Source: Chitinophagaceae bacterium
GTDB taxonomy: Bacteria > Bacteroidota > Bacteroidia > Chitinophagales > Chitinophagaceae
DNA: 64,000 bases
Assembly (NCBI GenBank): GCA_947456805.1
Contig: CANGTN010000006.1
Coordinates: 1 to 64,000 of the forward strand
Direction: 5' to 3'
The notes beneath the pieces are model-generated. The model saw only the letters and a program-made list of their open reading frames with translations. It was not told the DNA's origin and ran no database searches. Position numbers and translations under genes: made by a program. Positions 9,355 to 17,751 of this stretch are shown here, piece by piece; position 1 is the first letter of the stretch; every line of letters begins with the position of its first letter.

Positions 9355-10284
9355 TTAATGTTTATTAATAAAATTTACAATAGTTTTTGCAAATTCCTGA
9401 TTCAATGCTAAAGAAGGGTCGATATATGTTTTTCTGTTTTTGTCCGCACAATCAGCATTTGTACTTTTTAAGGTGTGCGTCATAAAATCAATCACCTTTA
9501 TCTTACTTTTAGGATTCGCTTCATGAAGTTGGGTTGCTTGTTCTGTTTTCACTTGAACATCACAAGTGCCCTGAATGATAAGTACAGGAATAGCTAACTT
9601 TTTTATTTCAACTGCCGGATTGTATTGCAACCAAGAAATCATATAGGGTTGTACACTTGGTCTGAACAAACTGTATAAATATTTTGGAACACTATCAACT
9701 ATTTTTTTTTGATGAAGTTGTTCCATAATGGTTTTCACTTCTTCTCTTATTTTTTCTGGTTGTGTTTTTACTTGTTCATTGATAATTACATCAATTGATT
9801 GTGCTGCGCCGCTGATAGAAATATAACCTGATGCAGAAACGCTTTGTGCAGCAACCATTCCAATCAGTGAACCTTCGCTATGCCCTGCAAAATATATTTT
9901 TTTATAGCCAAGGCTATCTTTTGCATAATTGAAAATAGTAACTGCATCACTGATGAAATCTTCAAATGTCATTTTGCTTTCATCCATTACCAATAATTTG
10001 CTTTTTGCAATGCCTCTTTTATCATAACGAATGCTTGCAATATTTGCCTTGTTAAAAGTATCTGCTAATAGTTGATATGAATTACATTTTACTCCCAAAG
10101 GGTTATTACCGTTTCTGTCTGTTGGCCCGGAGCCTGCAATGATGATGACTAATTTTTTTGATTTTTCAGGTTGATTGAAAGTGCCTTCAATATTACCGCC
10201 TTTGATTGCGATAGTGATATTTCTTTCTTGTGCATGTATGAAAAGCGAAGTGGCTAATAGCAAAACGCAAAATAGTTTTTTCAT
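9355..10284 (-). CDS. Secreted alpha/beta hydrolase
   Basis: A 309-residue serine hydrolase. The signal peptide (LLLATSLFIHAQ) directs export. The oxyanion region is IIIAGSGPTDRNG, the nucleophile elbow is GHSEGS, and the likely acid and His are in QGTCDVQV and MTHTLK near the C-terminus. I start it at the ATG at 10284, not at the TTG two codons upstream, because that TTG abuts the preceding gene's stop. It is the last gene of a three-gene run with a GT2 and a polysaccharide deacetylase. Substrate unknown. Confidence 0.88.
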   Translation of the reverse strand: MKKLFCVLLLATSLFIHAQERNITIAIKGGNIEGTFNQPEKSKKLVIIIAGSGPTDRNGNNPLGVKCNSYQLLADTFNKANIASIRYDKRGIAKSKLLVMDESKMTFEDFISDAVTIFNYAKDSLGYKKIYFAGHSEGSLIGMVAAQSVSASGYISISGAAQSIDVIINEQVKTQPEKIREEVKTIMEQLHQKKIVDSVPKYLYSLFRPSVQPYMISWLQYNPAVEIKKLAIPVLIIQGTCDVQVKTEQATQLHEANPKSKIKVIDFMTHTLKSTNADCADKNRKTYIDPSLALNQEFAKTIVNFINKH

Positions 10285-10290
10285 AACCAA

Positions 10291-11058
10291 CTAATTATTT
10301 GAAAGAAAATTTTCGATAGTTGTAAATGCTGCCTCTTGTTTTAAATCAGTAATTAAACGATATAATCTTTCTTGCAAACCCTTACCACACAATCGTTTCA
10401 TGTAATTAGGCAAATTGTAATGATTGATTTCAGTAAACTCCCACGGATGAAAATACAAGCAGATGTATCCATCTTTTTTCAATGTTTGTAAAGCTAATTT
10501 TTTAAACAAACTGTAAGGATAATTTTTAAATCCCAACCAAAATAAAGGTAATCGCAAATTGGGCGAAACACTTGCCGGCAAACGCATCATGCCTTTGTCT
10601 ACATATTTTGTACGGGGTAAATGAAAGTTGTTGTATCTGCCGGGCACCCATGTAGGATTGATAGATGAATCATATCTGTAGCCTGCTTTTATTACTTCTT
10701 CCATGGCTACGTAACGCATACGGGGCATACGCAAGCCTATTACTTTTTTCCCGGAAATTTTTTCTAAAGTAATTTTTGATTGCAACAAATCTTCATTCTT
10801 AAAAGCAGTATGATAAAAAGTATGAGAAGCTATTTCATGATGCTTGCCAAGTTGTTGTATTGCTTCAGGAAAATGCAATGCAAAATTTGCAGTGGTAAAT
10901 AACGTAGTTGCAATTTGATGTTCATTTAAAATTGGCAACAATGCATCAAGACCTTCTTTGCCTTTTTGCATTTGTTCATTTGCATCAATAATGTAGTTGT
11001 ATTCTAAAGGAATATCAAATTCTTCCACATCAAAACTCATCAACACCAATGGGTTCAT
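10291..11058 (-). CDS. Polysaccharide deacetylase family protein (NodB-like)
   Basis: 255 residues, no signal peptide. SFDVEEFD near the N-terminus is the NodB motif 1 with the catalytic/metal Asp residues. HEIASHTFYH is motif 2 with the metal-binding His pair. LRMPRMRY, tryptophan-poor motifs and LYFHPWEF complete the fold. It deacetylates N-acetyl groups on a glycan or lipid-linked sugar. Its ATG overlaps the GT2 stop (ATGA), so the two are translationally coupled; a GT2 plus deacetylase pair suggests modification of a lipid-linked sugar. Confidence 0.88.
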   Translation of the reverse strand: MNPLVLMSFDVEEFDIPLEYNYIIDANEQMQKGKEGLDALLPILNEHQIATTLFTTANFALHFPEAIQQLGKHHEIASHTFYHTAFKNEDLLQSKITLEKISGKKVIGLRMPRMRYVAMEEVIKAGYRYDSSINPTWVPGRYNNFHLPRTKYVDKGMMRLPASVSPNLRLPLFWLGFKNYPYSLFKKLALQTLKKDGYICLYFHPWEFTEINHYNLPNYMKRLCGKGLQERLYRLITDLKQEAAFTTIENFLSNN

Positions 11059-11981
11059 GATAAATTACTTTCTTTAATGACGTAATGCGGTCTCTGCTTG
11101 CTTTGTATAAATAATTTGCCTAAGTACATTCCAATAATTCCCAAAATCATTAATTGTAAGCCACCAAAAAATGCAATCGTTACAATTACAGAAGCCCAGC
11201 CATTAATGGCATGTCCAAAGAATAATGCATAGATGGTGTAGGGTATATATAGTAAAGAAAGTATGGAGAATGTGAATCCTAAATAAATAGCAATGCTCAA
11301 TGGTTTGATACTAAAAGACGTAATGCCACGAAGTGCAAACTGCATCATTTTTTTATACGTGTATTTACTTTCTCCAAACTTGCGTTCTGCGGGTTCATAT
11401 TCAATTCCCACTTGTGTAAAGCCAATCCATTTTACCAGTCCTCGCCAAAACAAATCCATTTCATTAAAGGTTCTGCAAATATTCACCACACGCTTGTCCA
11501 TTAATCTAAAGTCTGCAGTACCGGCTTCTAATTCAATATCCGAAAGTCTGTTCATAAGGTTGTAAAACATATTGCTTGTTTTACGTTTCATCATTGGTAT
11601 TTCCTGATGATCTTTTCTAATGGTATAAACAATATCATTGCCAGCTTCCCAATGTTTAATCAATTCAGGAATTAACTCTGGCGGATGTTGCAAATCACCA
11701 TCCATACTTATAACAGCATCAGCATCACTTAAATCCAATCCAGCTTTTAGTGCATTTTGGTGACCGAAATTTCTTGATAAAGAAATATAAAAAACTTTAT
11801 TATTGAGCAGGGCTGTTTCTTTTAAAGTTTCTATTGTGCCATCGTTGCTTCCATCGTCAACAAATGTGATTGAATAATCGTAAAGCAATGTGTTCATTAC
11901 ATTGCAAAGAGCATCAGCCATTAAAGTGATATTTCCTTTCTCGTTGCAAACGGGTATTACAATGGCAATTTTTTTACTCAT
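11055..11981 (-). CDS. Glycosyltransferase family 2, polyprenyl-phosphate type
   Basis: 308 residues with a GT-A domain (VIPVCNEKGN, VDDGSNDGT, SMDGDLQHPPE with the DxD-like metal site) and two C-terminal membrane helices. This is the GtrB/ArnC/DPM1 architecture, which loads a sugar onto undecaprenyl phosphate. It is the first gene of the operon with the polysaccharide deacetylase and hydrolase. The sugar is unknown. Confidence 0.92.
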   Translation of the reverse strand: MSKKIAIVIPVCNEKGNITLMADALCNVMNTLLYDYSITFVDDGSNDGTIETLKETALLNNKVFYISLSRNFGHQNALKAGLDLSDADAVISMDGDLQHPPELIPELIKHWEAGNDIVYTIRKDHQEIPMMKRKTSNMFYNLMNRLSDIELEAGTADFRLMDKRVVNICRTFNEMDLFWRGLVKWIGFTQVGIEYEPAERKFGESKYTYKKMMQFALRGITSFSIKPLSIAIYLGFTFSILSLLYIPYTIYALFFGHAINGWASVIVTIAFFGGLQLMILGIIGMYLGKLFIQSKQRPHYVIKESNLS

Positions 11982-12136
11982 AGTGATGCTTACCTGTTTT
12001 TATTTGTTGACGATATTTTAAAATTCAACATAGTATAAACACAAATACAATGCAATAGTTTAAGCGAAAATAGAACAATTCAAGGCTTTTAAATACGATA
12101 TATTGAAGGTTTAATTTTTTGGTGCGTTAAAAAAAT

Positions 12137-12144
12137 TACATTTG
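12137..12144 (+). promoter_or_regulatory. -7 box TACATTTG of the deoxyhypusine-synthase-like gene
   Basis: TACATTTG matches TAnnTTTG and sits 61 bp before the start codon in the divergent region with the GT2 operon. Confidence 0.5.
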
Positions 12145-12205
12145 CAACCGAAAAGTGGACTATCAATTAAAACCCAAATTTTAACGAATACCAATACCAA
12201 TTATT

Positions 12206-13180
12206 ATGAGTAAAGGACCAGTATCACAGTTTATTGAACATCATTATCGTCATTTCAATGCTGCGGCATTGGTAGATGCAGCGAAAGGTTATGAAACACA
12301 TTTATTAGAAGGTGGAAAAATGATGGTAACCCTTGCTGGTGCGATGAGTACAGCAGAATTGGGCATTTCTTTTGCCGAAATGATTCGTCAGGGTAAAGTA
12401 GATATTATTAGTTGTACGGGTGCTAACCTAGAGGAAGATGTGATGAACTTAGTAGCACATACACATTATAAGCGTGTGCCTAATTACCGTGATTTAACGC
12501 CACAAGACGAGTGGGATTTATTGGAGAATCATTACAACCGTGTTACAGATACTTGTATTCCCGAAGAAGAAGCATTCAGAAGATTACAAAAGCATTTGGT
12601 ACAACAATGGAAAGATGCTGAAGCAAATGGAGAAAGATATTTTCCGCATGAATTTTTGTACAAAGCAGTGTTGAGTGGTGACTTAAAACAGTATTATGAA
12701 ATAGATCCTAAAAACAGCTGGATTGTAGCTGCTGCCGAAAAAAATATTCCAATTGTAGTGCCGGGTTGGGAAGACAGCACAACGGGTAATATTTTTGCGA
12801 GTTATGTAATAAAAGGCGAATTGAAAGCAAGCACTGTTAAAAGTGGTATTGAATACATGGTTTGGCTTACAGAATGGTACAGAGCCAACAGTGGCGGTAA
12901 AGGTGTTGGGTTTTTTCAGATTGGTGGTGGTATTGCCGGAGATTTTCCCATTTGCGTAGTGCCAATGATGTACCAGGATTTAGAATGGCATGATGTTCCT
13001 TTCTGGAGTTATTTCTGTCAAATCAGCGACAGCACTACTTCTTACGGTTCTTATTCGGGTGCTGTGCCTAATGAGAAAATTACCTGGGGCAAATTAGATA
13101 TAGCTACACCAAAGTTTATTGTAGAAAGTGATGCTACGATTGTTGCACCATTGATGTTTGCATGGATTTTGGGCTGGTAA
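12206..13180 (+). CDS. Deoxyhypusine synthase family protein, probable homospermidine-type polyamine synthase
   Basis: 324 residues along the whole deoxyhypusine synthase fold: LAGAMSTAELG (NAD-binding start), IISCTGANLEED, VPGWEDSTTGN, FQIGGGIAGDFP, and TTSYGSYSGAVPNE followed by WGKL. In the eukaryotic enzyme the Lys of the WGK motif forms the imine intermediate; it is present here (Lys 296). Bacteria lack eIF5A, so deoxyhypusine is not a likely product. Transfer of an aminobutyl group onto putrescine, giving homospermidine, is the best inference. The aguB-aguA putrescine genes lie in the same window. Confidence 0.88.
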   Translation: MSKGPVSQFIEHHYRHFNAAALVDAAKGYETHLLEGGKMMVTLAGAMSTAELGISFAEMIRQGKVDIISCTGANLEEDVMNLVAHTHYKRVPNYRDLTPQDEWDLLENHYNRVTDTCIPEEEAFRRLQKHLVQQWKDAEANGERYFPHEFLYKAVLSGDLKQYYEIDPKNSWIVAAAEKNIPIVVPGWEDSTTGNIFASYVIKGELKASTVKSGIEYMVWLTEWYRANSGGKGVGFFQIGGGIAGDFPICVVPMMYQDLEWHDVPFWSYFCQISDSTTSYGSYSGAVPNEKITWGKLDIATPKFIVESDATIVAPLMFAWILGW

Positions 13181-13274
13181 TTATTTGTCACCTTGAGTTC
13201 ATCGATTGGAATTCGTTATTTTACCAATTTTTAAAATTAACACCCAGAAAGTTTTTTTTAGAACTAACATCTGT

Positions 13275-13282
13275 TAATTTTG
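13275..13282 (+). promoter_or_regulatory. -7 box TAATTTTG upstream of the lipocalin-like gene
   Basis: TAATTTTG matches TAnnTTTG and lies 18 bp before the ATG at 13301. No clear -33 TTG was seen at the right distance. Confidence 0.45.
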
Positions 13283-13300
13283 AAATAATAAAAATAAATT

Positions 13301-13792
13301 ATGAAAAAAATCTTGTTTTCTTTAGTATTAATCGTTGCTGTATTTGCAACAAATGCACAAACAAAAGTTTCTAAAACTACTGTGGTTGGAAAATGGAGTT
13401 TAGCTGCAATGGATATTGATGGTATGTTGTTTTATGATATTGACAAAGATTCATTGGCTCTTGGATCAGCTATTATGACGCAATTGGCTGCAGCAGGGCA
13501 AGACAGTGCAGGTGCTGTTGATATGATGAAGGAGCAATTAGGTGCGGTTAAAGATTTGGGTTTTGAATTTTTAGCTGATGGAACCTACAAAGCAAATGGC
13601 GGACCACAAGGTTCAGAAGGTGGAACATACGCTATTGATGAATCTACTGAAACTATTACCATGACTAGTAAAAAGTCGGGTGAGAAGAAAGAAATTGTTG
13701 CTTCTTTTAAAGATGGAAAATTGATGTTCAATATTCCTGCTGAAGGACCTGGTCCTAAGCAAGTGTTATACTTGAAAGTTTCAAAAGATTAA
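13301..13792 (+). CDS. Secreted lipocalin-like protein
   Basis: 163 residues. A signal peptide (LVLIVAVFATNAQ) is followed by a beta-rich domain opening with VVGKWSLAAMD and continuing FLADGTYKANG, GGTYAIDEST and KLMFNI. This pattern matches small lipocalin-like domain proteins that are common and poorly characterised in Bacteroidota. It has its own promoter and terminator, so it is a monocistron. Confidence 0.7.
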   Translation: MKKILFSLVLIVAVFATNAQTKVSKTTVVGKWSLAAMDIDGMLFYDIDKDSLALGSAIMTQLAAAGQDSAGAVDMMKEQLGAVKDLGFEFLADGTYKANGGPQGSEGGTYAIDESTETITMTSKKSGEKKEIVASFKDGKLMFNIPAEGPGPKQVLYLKVSKD

Positions 13793-13810
13793 GACAAATG
13801 AATACATTAA

Positions 13811-13846
13811 AAAAGCTCAACTGATTGAATTGGTTGAGCTTTTTTG
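13811..13846 (+). terminator. Rho-independent terminator after the lipocalin-like gene
   Basis: GCTCAAC (13815-13821) pairs with GTTGAGC (13833-13839). An A-run precedes it and a T-run follows, so it can also serve the convergent acyl-CoA synthetase gene. Confidence 0.85.
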
Positions 13847-13869
13847 TTTTTGGGAGATTTATTTCATCA

Positions 13870-15663
13870 TTAGCTGTATATTTTTTCAATTACATCTTTT
13901 AGTTTATCCATCACTACTTTTCTTTTTACGCTGAGTTTTGGTGTCATTTCTCCTGTTTCAACTGTCCATTCGTCGGGTAGTAATTCAATTTTTTTCACTT
14001 GCTCTACATGATTGAACAACTGATTGAACTCTGTAACAATTGTATTAAACAGTTCCAACACTTTGGGTTCTTGTATAGAAGCGGTATTGGTAGTAAATGG
14101 TATGCCCTCTGTTTTCATCCATTCTTTTAATGCAGGGAAAGAAGGCACAATTAATGCTGCTACAAATTTTTTATCGGCGCCTACAACAATTACTTGCTCA
14201 ATAAAAGCACTTTCTTTTAATTTGTTTTCTATGGGTTGCGGGGCAACATATTTACCACCACTTGTTTTAAACAATTCTTTTTTACGGTCGGTAATTTTTA
14301 AGTATTTATTGTCTACCCAAATGCCAATATCGCCGGTGTATAACCAGCCATCTTTCAGCACTTCGGCAGTTAAATCGGGGCGTTTGTAATAGCCATCCAT
14401 TACGGTTGGGCCTTTTACCAATATTTCTCCATCTTGGGCAAGCTTTACTTCAATTCCGTTCATTGGTGGCCCTACGGTGCCGTATTTGCTGCCGCCTTTC
14501 TCTCTTCTGTTTACAGAAATGACCGGGCTATTTTCTGTAGGCCCGTATCCTTCATACACAGGTATTCCTGCGCCATTGAAAATGCGTAACAATTTTTCCT
14601 GACAAGCTGCACCACCGGTAATGATGAAGTTGATATGTCCGCCCAAAGCTTCTTTCCATTTTACAAAAACCAATTTTCGGGCAATTGCCAATTGAAGATT
14701 GTAGAAGAAACCACCATCTACCAAATTGTCATATTTTTCAGCCAGGCCTACACTCCAGAAAAATAATTTTCTTTTGATGCCTGAGAGTTCATTGCCTTTC
14801 AGCATAATTTTTTCATATACTTTTTCCAACAAACGAGGTACGGTGCTGAAACCATCAGGTTGCACTTCTTTTAAATTATCGCCAATCGTTTCCATATTTT
14901 CAGCATAATAAATACTGATGCCACTAAACATATAAATATAGCTTGCAGCTTTTTCAAAAATGTGATTCAGTGGCAAGAAACTCAACACCTTACTTTGCGG
15001 ATTATCTGCAAAAGGAAAACTTGCTTTGGCAAGAAATACACAGCTTACAATATTGGTATGGCTTAATACCACTCCTTTCGGAACGCCTGTTGTGCCTGAT
15101 GTGTAGATGATGGTAGCGGTGTGTGATGTAGGAATTCCTTTTTTTATTTCGGCCACTTTTTCTAAAGAGGCTGCATCTGCGAGTTCAATTACTTTGGTAT
15201 AATGGTCTGCATTTTCTACTTCATCGAACGTGTAAATATTTTGCAGTGACGGAACATTGTGTTTGATACCTTTTACTTTTTCGTACAAAGCTGCATCACC
15301 GGTAAAAATAAATTTTACCTGTGCATCATTTAAAATAAATTCCAGTTCCAAAGAATTGGTAGTTGGATAAATTGGTACAAAAACTGCTCCTAATTGCTGT
15401 ACTGCAAAATCGGCAAACAACCACTCGGGGCGGTTGGCACTGATGATAGCAACTTTATCGCTGCCTTCTGCGGTGCAATCGTTGCAACGAACGCCCAATT
15501 TATAAAGTCCTGCAGATAATTTATTTACGGTATCTGCTACTTCGTTTGTACTGTGGTGTTGCCAAATGCCTTTCACTTTTGCATTCAACATATCACTTTT
15601 TGGAAATTTGTCCAGTTGGTATTCCAACACATCAAATAATCTGAAATTTGGATAGTCTGCCAT
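13870..15663 (-). CDS. Long-chain acyl-CoA synthetase (AMP-forming)
   Basis: 597 residues of the ANL superfamily. TIIYTSGTTGVPKG is the P-loop motif, YEGYGPTENSP the A5 motif, YTGDIG and ITDRKKELFKTSGGKY the A7/A8 hinge and the C-terminal domain with the catalytic Lys region. It activates fatty acids to acyl-CoA through an acyl-adenylate. It is a single gene, with a convergent terminator at its 3' side. Confidence 0.93.
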   Translation of the reverse strand: MADYPNFRLFDVLEYQLDKFPKSDMLNAKVKGIWQHHSTNEVADTVNKLSAGLYKLGVRCNDCTAEGSDKVAIISANRPEWLFADFAVQQLGAVFVPIYPTTNSLELEFILNDAQVKFIFTGDAALYEKVKGIKHNVPSLQNIYTFDEVENADHYTKVIELADAASLEKVAEIKKGIPTSHTATIIYTSGTTGVPKGVVLSHTNIVSCVFLAKASFPFADNPQSKVLSFLPLNHIFEKAASYIYMFSGISIYYAENMETIGDNLKEVQPDGFSTVPRLLEKVYEKIMLKGNELSGIKRKLFFWSVGLAEKYDNLVDGGFFYNLQLAIARKLVFVKWKEALGGHINFIITGGAACQEKLLRIFNGAGIPVYEGYGPTENSPVISVNRREKGGSKYGTVGPPMNGIEVKLAQDGEILVKGPTVMDGYYKRPDLTAEVLKDGWLYTGDIGIWVDNKYLKITDRKKELFKTSGGKYVAPQPIENKLKESAFIEQVIVVGADKKFVAALIVPSFPALKEWMKTEGIPFTTNTASIQEPKVLELFNTIVTEFNQLFNHVEQVKKIELLPDEWTVETGEMTPKLSVKRKVVMDKLKDVIEKIYS

Positions 15664-15909
15664 ACGATTTAAATTAAAATAATACTACAAATACAGTAAA
15701 AATTGGTTGTCTACAACCCTATTGTGTATTGGGATGTGGTATAAACAAGCAAATTCGTGTTACAAAATAAACAATTACAACCAAATAATAACTTTTTGGT
15801 GTCGATCAATTTATTTTAAAATGCTAATATACAAAGCGTTGAAGCAAGATTTAAGTTTCGATAAACGAAAAAGCAAATAAAACTTACCCTGTAAACTGAA
15901 GCAATTGTT

Positions 15910-15917
15910 TACTTTTG
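15910..15917 (+). promoter_or_regulatory. -7 box TACTTTTG of the NifU-family gene
   Basis: TACTTTTG lies 22 bp before the ATG at 15939. It overlaps an in-frame TTG at 15915, which therefore cannot be the start codon. Confidence 0.6.
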
Positions 15918-15938
15918 CGTATAATAAAATGTACGATT

Positions 15939-16538
15939 ATGATTAAAACCGGCAATCCAATTATTAGTATTTATACCGAAATGACTCCCAATCCGGAGAC
16001 AATGAAGTTTGTTGCCAATAAATTATTGTATCCCGGCAAGAGTATAGATTTTGCAGATGAAAGCTATGCACAACCTTCGCCATTGGCAAAAGAGTTGTTT
16101 AGTTTTCCGTTTATCAAAAGTGTATTTATTGCAAGCAATTTTATTACACTTACAAAAACTGCTGATACCGATGATTGGCAGGATGTGATACCAACAATCA
16201 AACAGTTTTTAAAAGATTATTTAGAAAACAATGGTGTTGTTGTAAATGATGATGAAGTTGCTAAAATAAAACAAGAGGCTAGCAATATTGTAAGTGCAGA
16301 TGATGATGATATTGTAAAGCGCGTAAAAGAATTATTGGAAAATTATGTAAAGCCTGCGGTTGAAATGGATGGCGGTGCGATACAATTTAAAAGTTACCAT
16401 GAAGGCACTGTAAATCTCATGTTACAGGGAAGTTGCAGTGGTTGTCCGAGCAGTATGATTACTTTAAAAGCAGGTATTGAAGGAATGATGAAGCGGATGA
16501 TTCCGGAAGTAAAAGAAGTAGTGGCTGAGGCTGAATAA
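15939..16538 (+). CDS. NifU/Nfu-type iron-sulfur cluster scaffold protein
   Basis: 199 residues. The N-terminal Nfu domain begins IYTEMTPNPETMKFVANK and the C-terminal NifU domain carries CSGCPSS, with Cys 166 and Cys 169 binding a transferred Fe-S cluster. It delivers clusters to client proteins. I chose the ATG at 15939 because the promoter box overlaps the longer frame's TTG. It has no obvious operon partner here. Confidence 0.92.
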   Translation: MIKTGNPIISIYTEMTPNPETMKFVANKLLYPGKSIDFADESYAQPSPLAKELFSFPFIKSVFIASNFITLTKTADTDDWQDVIPTIKQFLKDYLENNGVVVNDDEVAKIKQEASNIVSADDDDIVKRVKELLENYVKPAVEMDGGAIQFKSYHEGTVNLMLQGSCSGCPSSMITLKAGIEGMMKRMIPEVKEVVAEAE

Positions 16539-16698
16539 TATTTGAATGATCTATTGAATGTATTTTTGGTAGCTGATGATTTAACGATACTTTAATGATA
16601 TTTTTTGTTTGAGTTGGGGTTTAAATAATGAGACTTCAGTACTTTCATTTTTGTAAACTTGTAACAAGCAGGAAATCATTCACCAAAAACTAAAAAAG

Positions 16699-17070
16699 AT
16701 GAAATACTTTTTACTATTCTTTTTTACGACAGCTGTTTATATAGCAAATGCACAATCACAATTAGTGCCTGATCAAAATCCAAATTATATTGTTAGCCAA
16801 CAGCATTACACCAGAATTTTAGATTCTTTGGAAATTACTATGAATACTACTATCCAGAACACATACAAAGCTTATGACTGGTATGAAGCTAAGTTGGAAA
16901 AAAAACAAAATAGAGTTAATACCCGTTATCAGGCAAGATTAATAAGAGCCCAAAACAGTAATTTTTTATACAATAATGGTTTTAATTTCAACAACAATTG
17001 GGATTGGGGTTGCCAACGCTTTTTTCCTTCTATGGCCTACAGAACAGGCAATTGGTGGTTTAGATGGTAG
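16699..17070 (+). CDS. Small secreted protein of unknown function
   Basis: 123 residues with a signal peptide (FFFTTAVYIANAQ). The mature part has a short helical stretch with many Lys/Arg/Gln and an aromatic, Asn-rich tail (NNGFNFNNNW, GNWWFRW). I do not recognise a family. It lies 86 bp upstream of an LpoB-like lipoprotein gene on the same strand, so the three genes to 19200 may form one unit. Confidence 0.65.
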   Translation: MKYFLLFFFTTAVYIANAQSQLVPDQNPNYIVSQQHYTRILDSLEITMNTTIQNTYKAYDWYEAKLEKKQNRVNTRYQARLIRAQNSNFLYNNGFNFNNNWDWGCQRFFPSMAYRTGNWWFRW

Positions 17071-17156
17071 AAAAATTATTTCTGTTATCTAACACGATAC
17101 ACCGTTTCAGTTTCAAGTTTATACAATAAAAAAATACATCACCAAAACATAACCAA

Positions 17157-17738
17157 ATGAAAAAAATCGCCATTCTTTTTCTTGGATTTACTTTAGTACT
17201 TGCATCTTGCAGCAATCGTAAAGTATCCCGTATTGATCCTTCTGAAACACCTGATATCAGTGGCAGCTGGAATAATACTGACAGTAGATTAACCGCTGAA
17301 GAAATGATTAAACAATCATTGTCTGAAAAATGGTTGTCTAATCATCTGATGGAAAAAAGTAAAAAGCCTGTGGTTATTGTAGGAATGGTAACCAATAAAA
17401 GTCATGAACATATTGAAGCGGAAACTTTCATGAACGATTTGGAAAGAAGTTTTATCATGACTGGTAAAGTTGGATTGGTACAAAGCGGTAAAAAGCGTGA
17501 ACAAATGCGTGCTGAAAAAGCCGATATGCAAACCAATGCATCTGTGAGTACTATGAAAAAATTTGGCTTGGAAAAAGGTGCTGATTATATTTTACAAGGA
17601 AGCATCAACTCTATTGTAGATGCCTATAAAAGAAAGAAAACTGTTACTTATCAAATCAATTTAGAATTGACCAATATTGAAACCAATGAAGTGGTTTGGA
17701 TTGGCGAAAAGAAAATTGCTAAGCTCGTTAAGAATTAA
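17157..17738 (+). CDS. LpoB-like penicillin-binding-protein activator lipoprotein
   Basis: 193 residues with a lipobox (LVLASC) after a short signal. The body, with PVVIVGMVTNKSHEHI, the MREQMRAEKAD-like segment and GADYILQGSINS, matches the LpoB family. In Escherichia coli LpoB is an outer-membrane lipoprotein that activates PBP1b. Here it is 14 bp upstream of a COG3014 gene, the conserved partner of LpoB-like proteins in many genomes. Activation of a Bacteroidota PBP is inference. Confidence 0.85.
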   Translation: MKKIAILFLGFTLVLASCSNRKVSRIDPSETPDISGSWNNTDSRLTAEEMIKQSLSEKWLSNHLMEKSKKPVVIVGMVTNKSHEHIEAETFMNDLERSFIMTGKVGLVQSGKKREQMRAEKADMQTNASVSTMKKFGLEKGADYILQGSINSIVDAYKRKKTVTYQINLELTNIETNEVVWIGEKKIAKLVKN

Positions 17739-17751
17739 TTTAAGCTGAATA

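Noticed and set aside
27-16669. 16-bp match GTAAACTTGTAACAAG near the left edge and at about 16655
   Set aside because: One copy is inside a coding frame and the flanks do not match; chance is the simpler explanation in low-GC DNA.
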